Virus record (IMG/VR): IMGVR_UViG_3300037112_000155 | Coordinates: 1 to 64,000 of that record | Length of the DNA: 64,000 nucleotides | Direction: 5' to 3' (one strand) | Origin: a virus | Shown: positions 26,001 through 32,603 of the stretch, piece after piece | Layout of the letters: each line of letters opens with the position of its first letter | How positions within the stretch are numbered: position 1 is the first letter of the stretch | Notes under the pieces: model-generated | Seen by the model: the letters and a program-made list of their open reading frames with translations, nothing else | Told to the model about the DNA's origin: nothing | Databases searched by the model: none | Program-made: the position numbers and the translations under genes

Positions 26001-28099
26001 GGGACCATATCGGTCAGGTCGGCGCGCAGGACATTGGCCTTCAGGCCAAGATCGACGATCTTGTTGCTGGGATGCCCCAGCTTATAGTCCAGCCAGCCCA
26101 GCGCAGTGGCTGCAAGCACCAGAGGCGCGACGCGCTTGGTGAGCATCTGGTTGAGCATGCCGCCTTCCCCGACAAAGGGGAGATGAGCTGCTTTGTTCCA
26201 GGTACCTGCCTTCAGTCCGAACCCTGCTTCCGCGAAGAGTCTCTGGGTACGCTCGGTCGCCTCGAGCCCCTCTACCCGAAGACGGGTCCATGCATTGCGG
26301 GCCTGGGAGAACAGCTCGTCGGCAGGATCGGCGACATGCCCCTGGGTATAGAAAGGCCGATACAGCTTTTCAGCACTAGCGACTTCAGACCAGGGAGATG
26401 CATTCGAGATTCGCTGGGATCGGCGGACTGCCTGGAAATCACCCCAGGCCTGCTTGACTGAACTCTGAGCCTGCGACCTGCGAATCGGATGGTTGACCAA
26501 CGCCTGGTCAAGCCGCGCGGCGGTTCCCGCCAGACGTCCCTCGGACGGGACGAACCGGGTCTCGATGTCGATGCCGCGCCCCTGGAGTTGCAGGGATCCG
26601 GAGCCCGCCCGGCGGCGGCCTTCGAAGACCAGGGGATTGTCTTCGGTGACCTCATTCAGGAAATCAAACTTGTGTCCGGCTGCTGAGAACTGACGATCGA
26701 AGGTCTGGCCCACCTTATTGAGGGTGCCGTCGTCATTGGTCAGCATCCCGCGGGTGAATACCAGCTTGCTGGGCAGGTAGGACGAGAACCGTTCGCTGGC
26801 AGCGAAGGTGCGTCCCAGGTGCATGGGGGAATACTGCTCGAACTTGAGCGCAGCACCGTGGAGGCGCTTGGCATAGTTCGGGCTCGTCGCCAGCATGTAG
26901 CGATGGGCGCCGTAGAGCGCAGAGCCGGTGACGCCTACACCCAGTGCACGCACCAGGGGGTTGTAGGCGGCCTCAGACTCGAGCTGGAAGGGATTGGGGG
27001 AGGTGGAGAGGCCCTGGTAGCCAGAGCCGAAGTCCGTGAGTCTGTGGCGGCCCTGCGCGCCCATGCCGGTCTCGCCAAGACCTGTGATTTGGGTCTGGCG
27101 ATCGCGGCGGGTAGAGTGCGCAATCAGAGAGCCTACGGCGGCGGCGGCGGCGGCGGCGACGGCGGCGCCGATGAGGAACTTCTTCTCTCCGCCGGTGAAG
27201 AGAGAACGCGCTTCCGTTGCAGCTTCAGCCACGGTAGCCCGGAGCGGCGCGGCTTCGCGCGTGGCAGCGGCAGCCTGGCGGGGGAAGATCGAACGCAGTG
27301 ATTCCGGCGTGAAGGCCTTCCCCGAATCGATGTCCCCGAAGAACGCCACATTCCCGAGGGTGTCATCCAGGGCATTGTGGGCATTGGTGTTGCGATAGCC
27401 CATTGCCTCGGTGATGTTGGTCAGGTTGTGACCGGAGACCCACTTGGCCGAAGCCACGTCGGTCGCACCCTTCAAGTGATGGGCGGCAAAGTCTGCATCC
27501 TGGCGGGCAAACGCCGAGGCAGCTCCGAGCAGTTCGGCGTCGCTGTCCCGCAACATGAGACGGCCCGTGCGCACCTGGTCCGCCAGCCACCCGCGGCGAT
27601 TCCGCAGGGAGTCGTGCTGATAGGTGGCGTACTCGAGCCTCCACAAGTCATAAGACCCGATGTTGTGCCCACCGAGGACTGCCTTGCCATGGGACCGGAT
27701 CGAGTCCGAGATTCCCTGGTACAGTTGCTCGACGCGCTGGGCTTCATAGTTGCGGCCTCCCTGTGCCTTCGAGAGCAGGGAATGACGGAGGGCAAAGTCG
27801 CTCTCATCGTAGAGTGAATTCCCGATCGGCCGGTTGAACCGGCGCATCTCGTCGAACGGACGTACCCATCCTTCGTCGCCGCCTTGAAAGGCGCTGCCGG
27901 TTGCGTAGACCTGCAGAATCTGGGAACGCTGGTGAGCTTGGAAGAGGGGATGCTGTTGCAGACGGGAAGGGTCGGAACTAGTGCGGACGAATTCCTGAAT
28001 CAAGTCAGCGCCGCGGCCGTCTCCATTCAGAAACGAATTGGCCAGCCCCGTGTTGAAGGAGCTGGCCTCGAGATCGAATACGATGAATGGATTGGGCAC
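23066..28099 (-). CDS. Giant virion protein with DEDDh exonuclease and SNase-like domains
   Basis: 1677 aa. Residues 1-255 form a DnaQ-type 3'-5' exonuclease with all motifs: F-D-L-E (Asp 9, Glu 11), H-N-I-G-S-Y-D (Asp 151) and H-N-A-L-D-D (His 241, Asp 246). A hydrophobic helix follows at 308-328, with others near 655-670 and 785-800. Residues about 1185-1302 resemble a staphylococcal-nuclease OB fold, including R-A-V-I-E-V-D-G-K-N-L-N and E-L-I-D-Q-G-Y-G, but the usual catalytic Arg/Glu set is not evident. The gene fills the tape-measure slot after two chaperone-position genes. Like the RNA-polymerase-like protein it begins M-P-N-P and has internal membrane segments, suggesting both are ejected into the host. 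The tape-measure function may also reside here. Confidence 0.82.
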   Translation of the reverse strand: MPNPFIVFDLEASSFNTGLANSFLNGDGRGADLIQEFVRTSSDPSRLQQHPLFQAHQRSQILQVYATGSAFQGGDEGWVRPFDEMRRFNRPIGNSLYDESDFALRHSLLSKAQGGRNYEAQRVEQLYQGISDSIRSHGKAVLGGHNIGSYDLWRLEYATYQHDSLRNRRGWLADQVRTGRLMLRDSDAELLGAASAFARQDADFAAHHLKGATDVASAKWVSGHNLTNITEAMGYRNTNAHNALDDTLGNVAFFGDIDSGKAFTPESLRSIFPRQAAAATREAAPLRATVAEAATEARSLFTGGEKKFLIGAAVAAAAAAAVGSLIAHSTRRDRQTQITGLGETGMGAQGRHRLTDFGSGYQGLSTSPNPFQLESEAAYNPLVRALGVGVTGSALYGAHRYMLATSPNYAKRLHGAALKFEQYSPMHLGRTFAASERFSSYLPSKLVFTRGMLTNDDGTLNKVGQTFDRQFSAAGHKFDFLNEVTEDNPLVFEGRRRAGSGSLQLQGRGIDIETRFVPSEGRLAGTAARLDQALVNHPIRRSQAQSSVKQAWGDFQAVRRSQRISNASPWSEVASAEKLYRPFYTQGHVADPADELFSQARNAWTRLRVEGLEATERTQRLFAEAGFGLKAGTWNKAAHLPFVGEGGMLNQMLTKRVAPLVLAATALGWLDYKLGHPSNKIVDLGLKANVLRADLTDMVPGARGVTDFYDKVTPGSQYGPLALPLAGAFFGGVYHYGKLLGGKYADEAARTLGARILPEMKGLRNFTAKGGKLVSVEGASAIWKSLGAPGKGAAIGLAAMALFVPGMLGSRKSGADLRDIYSGSEPIPIRSGRWWEVGSTPYEGGRIKEWRPHWSVLRKSHAEDISLYGSEKDKWKHNPILHPLKYARDPYWLEKQHYYDRPYPVASPAFSNVPLIGPLLAATVGKLVKPPVRMHEENWNGEDYTLYSTRLEPKGPGAVAPPRPEDEFTLRHALKQEVGILAEYTGLYGFIASSAYQAIFPGVNQGKNVYFQGSRQMDNFSRRYYERELGAGIAPSPSMREHFGYTEPFRRFVQREDFSPQANPLRNQMPGWLPGADYLTNFHIGDPFTKVDEGYARLPGAGYEALHPELKGLKPEDYPDINKLAILGDVAPYSREYNIFRSKVGADSADNTELRIEYEKILDRVRQTRESVIRMDARRFTEPVAELEGTIETATPGGVTLKEHPGQVFQFSSVSMSAASMSASILGEHNNLTRAEVAGQVDERHQKLQDYLAGMVGSKAHLTVPDGTLGRAERARAVIEVDGKNLNRELIDQGYGQYEEHLGGAEAQEMFGAAGKTVGSIAEALAFQGDSSRLNPMRYIPTPGHTKAWQERTPLAQYMTNEVVGTRMRRWERPIHDFLMPYARGAWQRMSGKALIPEDVQVRRDLNTLGDTMQYLRGLNAETSGTYTNKKQRTSVGANLFAASTFVASTLPARESHYFRQFLNETDPEKRASILEVASTEMQRALSAQWIAQEARIQVANGNDPGPIGEGGRIYTQANVEDYKKTDTSLDYGNWLRSKEIADFFSRTGFALPEQGSAAYDEALDYEDVKLKLIQQEGYDSHDFNIFDDRAAMLWRKPYVDGAVRELTSGDDRSPEQLRRAVEQLMTASHDARSDVRTAVHASHTNRASIRVDVSVDESDALVRDIRRNPDKYAQET
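23815..23823 (-). promoter_or_regulatory. Weak internal copy of the promoter-like element
   Basis: Minus strand CCTATACTA, sharing only the core of the 16-bp element and followed by ATAAG rather than GATAG. It lies inside the exonuclease giant, about 750 bp upstream of the AAA+ gene. It could be an internal promoter for the ATPase and RNA-polymerase-like genes, but a chance match within coding sequence is quite possible. Confidence 0.25.
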
Positions 28100-28102
28100 G
28101 GA

Positions 28103-28780
28103 CTACCTTCCCATGCGTTGTTTGCGGACCCGATCGGCGACTTGCTCCTGTGCAGGGGTCAGGGGTCGCTTGGTCATACGAGGCTGATCGTCCTCTGAGT
28201 TTGCGGTGGGGTCGTAGCTGGATTCCTCGGCCGGCATCGGCATGCGCGGATCGCGTTGCGCGACACGCTGGACAACTTGCTCCTGTGCTGCGGTCAGGTC
28301 TTTCTTCTGGGGGCCGCGGCGGCCCTTGCGATTGGGATTGCCGGGTTCTACCTTGCGGCCGGAGACAAACTCGGCGGCAGCCAGGCGCTCGAAGAACATC
28401 TCGGCATCCCACTGCTCGATCTCCTCGAAGGTGTAGCGGAAGATCCCGGCGATGATGGCTTTGCTGGCGGAGAGGAAGTTCTGCTTCAGCTCGGTGCGCT
28501 TCTGCTCCATCGCGTTCTTGACGGAGGTGTACTCGCCGCCGAACGGATTGGAGTCCAGCATCGAATGGGCGACGAACTCGACCAGACCCGCGGGGGCCTG
28601 GAAGATGGGATCGCCTTCCAAGGGAGGACCCTGAATCACGACAGCCCGGTACAGGTCGACGTACACCTGCATCGGGCTTTCGTAACGGAGTCGATCTTCG
28701 AACCGCCGGAACTCTGCCCAGGTCAGCGACCGCCACTTGGCGTAGCGGCCGCTTGCCCACTGAGCGCTAAATACCTGCAC
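28103..28780 (-). CDS. Hypothetical protein in the tail-assembly-chaperone position
   Basis: 225 aa. The N-terminal 130 residues are helical and rich in aromatic and charged residues (E-F-R-R-F-E-D-R-L-R-Y-E, F-R-Y-T-F-E-E-I-E-Q-W-D). The C-terminal 80 residues are Lys/Arg/Gln/Pro-rich and contain two similar T-A/P-A-Q-E-Q-V segments. It lies between a small protein and the first giant gene, where tail-tube phages encode gpG/gpT-type chaperones. No slippery sequence or frameshifted extension was recognised. The function is inferred from position. Confidence 0.75.
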   Translation of the reverse strand: MQVFSAQWASGRYAKWRSLTWAEFRRFEDRLRYESPMQVYVDLYRAVVIQGPPLEGDPIFQAPAGLVEFVAHSMLDSNPFGGEYTSVKNAMEQKRTELKQNFLSASKAIIAGIFRYTFEEIEQWDAEMFFERLAAAEFVSGRKVEPGNPNRKGRRGPQKKDLTAAQEQVVQRVAQRDPRMPMPAEESSYDPTANSEDDQPRMTKRPLTPAQEQVADRVRKQRMGR

Positions 28781-28792
28781 AAGTACCTCCTC

Positions 28793-29248
28793 TTACAGGT
28801 CCGCGCTGCAGCGGTCGATGGTCGCCGGATCCATGTAGTCGGAGAGCTGGCAGACGATCTCGTGAAGCGTCCCGGTGAGACCCGCGCCGGCGGCCTGCAA
28901 TGCCAGATCGCTGAGCTTGTGGTCGGCGGTTTCGCTGGTCCACGCGCAACATTTGATGGCAACCGTGGTCTGCATCACTCCGGACAGTTTGTCCGGGTGG
29001 ATGCCTGCGGGGATGAGGTTCTGCACCTGCACCAGTTCGATCGCGGAGATCCCGCGCATCAGGTACACGCGCTTGGCGTCGGTGGAATGGAAGAGGCGGA
29101 TGCGTCCCCCTGGGGCTTGCGTCTTCAGACTGTCAATGTCGGCTTGGTTGGGCGCGCCGGCGAAACCCTGGAGGAACTCGAAAGGGGTGATCGGGGCTCC
29201 CTGGTCTGCGGTCTGGTCTGCGGTCTGTTCTGCGGTCTGTTCTGCCAT
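28793..29248 (-). CDS. Small protein, candidate tail-assembly chaperone
   Basis: 151 aa. After a repetitive N-terminus (A-E-Q-T-A-E-Q-T-A-D-Q-T-A-D-Q) it has a compact alpha/beta body ending in H-E-I-V-C-Q-L-S-D-Y-M. Its place is directly after the tail-tube paralogues and before the giant genes, the usual place of tail-assembly chaperones. The next gene starts 12 bp downstream. I recognise no specific family; moderate confidence that it is a real gene, low confidence on its role. Confidence 0.75.
   Translation of the reverse strand: MAEQTAEQTADQTADQGAPITPFEFLQGFAGAPNQADIDSLKTQAPGGRIRLFHSTDAKRVYLMRGISAIELVQVQNLIPAGIHPDKLSGVMQTTVAIKCCAWTSETADHKLSDLALQAAGAGLTGTLHEIVCQLSDYMDPATIDRCSADL
29201..29248 (-). 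repeat. Four tandem 12-bp repeats at the start of a coding region
   Basis: Four imperfect 12-bp units (consensus plus strand CTGGTCTGCGGT, ending with the start codon) encode the repeated T-A-D/E-Q tetrapeptides at the N-terminus of the 151-aa protein. The array looks slippage-prone and could vary in copy number between relatives. Confidence 0.8.
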
Positions 29249-29259
29249 AGAAACTCCTG

Positions 29260-30777
29260 TTAGTCCAGGCTTCGTGCAACGAAGCCATAGGCGTCAAGCA
29301 AGGTTGAGCCGGATTGGTCATAGACCTGATCGTTCGCGGTCAGCAGACAATTCCGGATGATCTTCGTTACCGTACGACCAGCGCCGGTCAATTCAAACCG
29401 GATGTCGAACGGGATGGACAGTGCGAGGGGCGACTTACTCTGCGTCGAGACGGTCCGGCCCGCAGTGTAAAGATCGAGTCCGCTGGGCCCAAGTGAATCG
29501 GCCAGCGACTGGATCTTGATGGAAAGTGCCTGCAGCTGGTCGGTCTGATCGTCCTTCTGTGCAGCCAGGGTCTGGTACTGCTGGACGGTGGTTGTCAGAT
29601 CGGCGATGTTGGCATCCTGCACCGACGCGGGTCGGTTGCTTGCCATCTTGGCGAACTCTTTCAAGACGGTGTACAGGTAGCCTTCAGTGACAAAGTTAAG
29701 CGCGAGCTGGCCTTGTACCAAACGCCTGCCGGTTCCAAAGCCGTCGGCCAGTTCAGAACTGTAGCCGTAGATGGGGATCCGGTTGCCCTGGTAGGTGAAC
29801 TGGATCTGCACCAGCTCGTCCATAAAGAGGTTGCCCACGTAGATGCGCGCCTGGGTGGCGGTGAAATACTTCCCATCCTGGGAGTTCGGGTAGATCCACT
29901 CGTAGTCCGGAGGGGTCGAGGTCAGAGTCGCAATCCCGCTTGACGCGGTTGTCGGCCCGGCGGAGACGGATCCTCCATTCGCGGGGACCTTCTGAGCGTC
30001 GCCTGCCTTTACATTCGAAGCTGCCGCATCCAGGATTGGAGGCTGGACCGCGTACTGGGTGACGCCCGCGGTGACGGTGAGAGGCGTGTCCGAACTGGTA
30101 TAACCCGTCTGGGAAGCAGTGACGAGGTATTGACCTGGGAGATACGTGTTGGCTGTCGTGGCCTGCCCGTTGGCGCAGGTCAACTGTTCTGCAGCTGGGC
30201 CGCCGGCAGCTGCCGTGGCGAAGAACAGGGTACAGCCTGCGGTTGCGGCAGTAGCCGCGCCCGCCGTCAGAGTCAGGTGCTGAGGCGACGTCGGGGTCGC
30301 CGTCACACTGAGTTGTGCGGGGAATCCCTGGGGGCCGGTCGCAGTCTGAGGAAAGGTGGAATCGTAGCCGGTGCCGGTTACGCGCACGGATACCGCGCCG
30401 ACAGGCCCGGTGACCCACACGGCGCCGGTCGAATCCGAGGTGCCGGCCCGGCTGGAGTTGATGTAGATCGTCGCCCCGGCGATCGGCTGGTTGGTCTTCG
30501 AGTCAACCAGCTTGGTCCAGTTGGCGAAATACTTCGGATCGCGGTCCAGATAGAGGGTGTTGACGTCGGTCTCGGAAAAGGTGATCCAGTCGGACTTGGT
30601 CAGATAGGTAGGGGCCGCCACCGTGAACTGGTTGGTCAAGCCGATGGTCACCTTCAGGGTTGTCGTGCCGTCGCTCGCCGTGGACGCGGACGCGCCGCCA
30701 CTGGACACGGTTGCTCCCTGAACGGGAAGGAAGTTGCCGTGATTGACGACTTTGAATCGGATCGTTGCAATGGCCAT
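29260..30777 (-). CDS. Tail-tube-like protein with N-terminal carboxypeptidase-regulatory/Ig-like domains
   Basis: 505 aa. Residues about 1-270 hold repeated beta-sandwich modules: K-L-V-D-S-K-T-N-Q-P-I-A-G-A-T-I-Y is a typical CarboxypepD_reg-like start, and P-G-Q-Y-L-V-T-A-S-Q-T-G-Y is a second. The C-terminal part (about 285-500) contains G-T-G-R-R-L-V-Q-G-Q-L-A-L-N-F, matching A-R-G-R-R-T-I-A-G-T-M-V-F and R-N-K-R-G-I-A-G-S-L-I-W in the two neighbouring genes, which I read as a shared tube fold. It may be a tube terminator, tube cap or decorated tube subunit. Confidence 0.8.
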   Translation of the reverse strand: MAIATIRFKVVNHGNFLPVQGATVSSGGASASTASDGTTTLKVTIGLTNQFTVAAPTYLTKSDWITFSETDVNTLYLDRDPKYFANWTKLVDSKTNQPIAGATIYINSSRAGTSDSTGAVWVTGPVGAVSVRVTGTGYDSTFPQTATGPQGFPAQLSVTATPTSPQHLTLTAGAATAATAGCTLFFATAAAGGPAAEQLTCANGQATTANTYLPGQYLVTASQTGYTSSDTPLTVTAGVTQYAVQPPILDAAASNVKAGDAQKVPANGGSVSAGPTTASSGIATLTSTPPDYEWIYPNSQDGKYFTATQARIYVGNLFMDELVQIQFTYQGNRIPIYGYSSELADGFGTGRRLVQGQLALNFVTEGYLYTVLKEFAKMASNRPASVQDANIADLTTTVQQYQTLAAQKDDQTDQLQALSIKIQSLADSLGPSGLDLYTAGRTVSTQSKSPLALSIPFDIRFELTGAGRTVTKIIRNCLLTANDQVYDQSGSTLLDAYGFVARSLD

Positions 30778-30779
30778 GG

Positions 30780-31706
30780 CTAGACCTGCCGTGTTGCGGC
30801 GGCGTTGAGCACGTCCGCCACGGTCCGCTGAGCAGCGGTGATCGGGTTGGACGCTGCCGCTACATGCTGACTGTTTTGGGAGATGGGGAGGAGAGGAGTG
30901 AAGTCGGCACAGACGTAGGAGACCGTCTGTTCGCTCAGCATGTCCTGGATGGAGTAGACGTCACCCGAAGTGACGAACTCAACACCGATCAGGCGCTGGT
31001 AACTCTGGTGACCGTACTCGTTCGAGAACAGGAAGGTCAGATTGAAGGGCGGGAGCTGATCGACCTTGACGTACTGGGAATCCTTGGAGAGATCGGAGGT
31101 GAAGGCGGCGGAGGTGAGAAACTCGGCCAGCACATCCTGCAGGAACTTGGTGAAGACCATGGTGCCGGCGATCGTGCGCCGCCCGCGCGCCCAGCCCTTG
31201 GTGTTGATGTACCCGCAGGCAGGTACCGGGGACTTGACCCGATGGACCGAGACGGTGATTGTGGTCAACTCCGCCAGGCGCTTGGACAGCCGTACCGATC
31301 CCGGAGTGCTTCCGCTGCCTGCAACCTCGAGCATGACCTTCAGGTCGGACCCGGTGTAGGTCATGTCATCGTAGTTCGACCCTGACGTGGTCAGCCCTGG
31401 GTTCGGAGTGTGATTGATCGCATCGGTGGGATAGTCGAAGGCGCCGGCGGCGCCGGGGTTCCACTGCGGCGTTACAACCGTTCCCTTTCCGTCGAGGGTA
31501 TTGGTCTTCGACGGGGTGTAAGCCGCGAGCGCCGCGGCGTCCTGCGCTGTTGGCGGGGCGAGCACCGGCGCACTGGCTGCCGGAGTAGGACCGGCGTCCG
31601 CAGGCAGACCCATCGCCACGAACGAAGTGACCTGAGACGAAGTCGTCTCAAGTCCACAGGTAAGCAGGCATTGGTCGGGAGATACGGTAGGGAAGGAGAT
31701 GGACAT
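30780..31706 (-). CDS. Tail-tube paralogue
   Basis: 308 aa. It shares with the upstream tube gene the R-x-x-R/G-x-I-A-G-(T/S)-(M/L) strand and the segment N-E-Y-G followed by I-G-V/L-E. The N-terminal 100 residues are Ala/Pro/Thr-rich and probably a flexible or decorative extension. It starts just beyond a terminator-like hairpin, so it may be transcribed at a lower level than the main tube protein. Role: minor tube, tube initiator or terminator ring (inference). Confidence 0.78.
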   Translation of the reverse strand: MSISFPTVSPDQCLLTCGLETTSSQVTSFVAMGLPADAGPTPAASAPVLAPPTAQDAAALAAYTPSKTNTLDGKGTVVTPQWNPGAAGAFDYPTDAINHTPNPGLTTSGSNYDDMTYTGSDLKVMLEVAGSGSTPGSVRLSKRLAELTTITVSVHRVKSPVPACGYINTKGWARGRRTIAGTMVFTKFLQDVLAEFLTSAAFTSDLSKDSQYVKVDQLPPFNLTFLFSNEYGHQSYQRLIGVEFVTSGDVYSIQDMLSEQTVSYVCADFTPLLPISQNSQHVAAASNPITAAQRTVADVLNAAATRQV

Positions 31707-31708
31707 GG

Positions 31709-31774
31709 AATAAAGAAACGGGCAGCTTCAGCATGGCAGAAAGGAACAAAGAGCCAAAGGCTGAAACTGCCCGT
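31709..31774 (-). terminator. Terminator-like hairpin after the tail-tube gene
   Basis: Arms 31718-31732 and 31760-31774 pair over 14 of 15 positions (ACGGGCAG with CTGCCCGT and TTCAGC with GCTGAA). On the minus strand the hairpin is followed by TTTCTTTATT. It lies in the 89-bp gap below the tube gene and would lower expression of the downstream paralogue. Confidence 0.65.
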
Positions 31775-31795
31775 ATGGAGATTGAGGAGAAACGA

Positions 31796-32494
31796 TTACG
31801 CGCGCGTCAGAGCCGAACCGCCAATGCCGGTGGACGGCTGGAACGGACTGGACACGGCGGCCATCGGTTCGACCACACGGGCAACGAAGGTCGCCTGCAT
31901 CTCGGTAACCGCATCGTCGATCGAGATCCCGGAACCCTCGTTGAGGATTTCGAGGCCGAAGATCTTGGCCGCACACATGGCGCCGTACTCATTTGCGCCA
32001 GCGAGCGTTACATCGAACGGCAGAATCTGATCCGAATACCACGGGGTCGCCAGCTCATTGGTCGCGCCGACCGTGTTGATGGTCTGCTGATCGAGAGCAT
32101 TGATCGTGGAACTGATCGAGGGGCCCATGTCACGAATGACCGAGGACTGGAAGACCGCGGAGCCGTTGGACACGTCGGTGTACTGCGGGCGAATCTCGTC
32201 TGCATCGGCGACGAAGGTGCCGGCGGCCTGCTGAATGAGATTCAACAGAGCGTGGCGATCGAAGTTGATCCAGATGAGGGAGCCGGCAATGCCGCGCTTG
32301 TTGCGCGAGTAGGCGCGCACATCGGCGCTGCCCAGGGTGTAGACCGGGGCCTTCTCGCGGGTGATGGAGTAGCTGATCGCCTGCAGCTCGGCGAACTGGA
32401 ACTGGCCAATTACCGCCTTGATGTCCGAACCTGCGAACGAATTGTAGGAACGGCTGATTTCGCTGGCGAGTACACCGCCGAGAGCACTGGACAT
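31796..32494 (-). CDS. Major tail tube protein
   Basis: 232 aa. It is the first gene after the sheath, the canonical place and size for a contractile-tail tube subunit. Motifs shared with its two paralogues are R-N-K-R-G-I-A-G-S-L-I-W-I-N-F in the middle and A-N-E-Y-G-A with K-I-F-G-L-E-I-L toward the C-terminus. No membrane segment or signal peptide. It is flanked by hairpins on both sides, in line with separately tuned, high-level expression. Confidence 0.82.
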   Translation of the reverse strand: MSSALGGVLASEISRSYNSFAGSDIKAVIGQFQFAELQAISYSITREKAPVYTLGSADVRAYSRNKRGIAGSLIWINFDRHALLNLIQQAAGTFVADADEIRPQYTDVSNGSAVFQSSVIRDMGPSISSTINALDQQTINTVGATNELATPWYSDQILPFDVTLAGANEYGAMCAAKIFGLEILNEGSGISIDDAVTEMQATFVARVVEPMAAVSSPFQPSTGIGGSALTRA

Positions 32495-32532
32495 GGAGAA
32501 CTCCTTGGAAGGATGAAGTCAGAAGGGATTCG

Positions 32533-32567
32533 CAGCTCCCGGAGATCGGGCGACCTCACGGGAGCTG
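32533..32567 (-). other. Hairpin between sheath and tube genes
   Basis: Perfect 9-bp inverted repeat CAGCTCCCG (32533-32541) / CGGGAGCTG (32559-32567) with a 17-base loop in the 109-bp sheath-tube gap. No U-tract follows on the minus strand. It may stabilise the mRNA end or act as a weak terminator. I see no other signal in the gap. Confidence 0.45.
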
Positions 32568-32603
32568 AGCCGCGGCAGGTTTGCCGGCGGAGGGAGGGAC
32601 TAC

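Noticed and set aside
16888-28099. Reading the giants simply as tape-measure proteins
   Set aside because: One of them may still set tail length, but clear enzymatic motifs in both and the lack of long coiled-coil repeats make a pure tape-measure call insufficient.
28103-29248. Programmed frameshift joining two chaperone-type genes
   Set aside because: The two frames are separated by a 12-bp gap with their own start, and I saw no slippery heptamer near the first stop.
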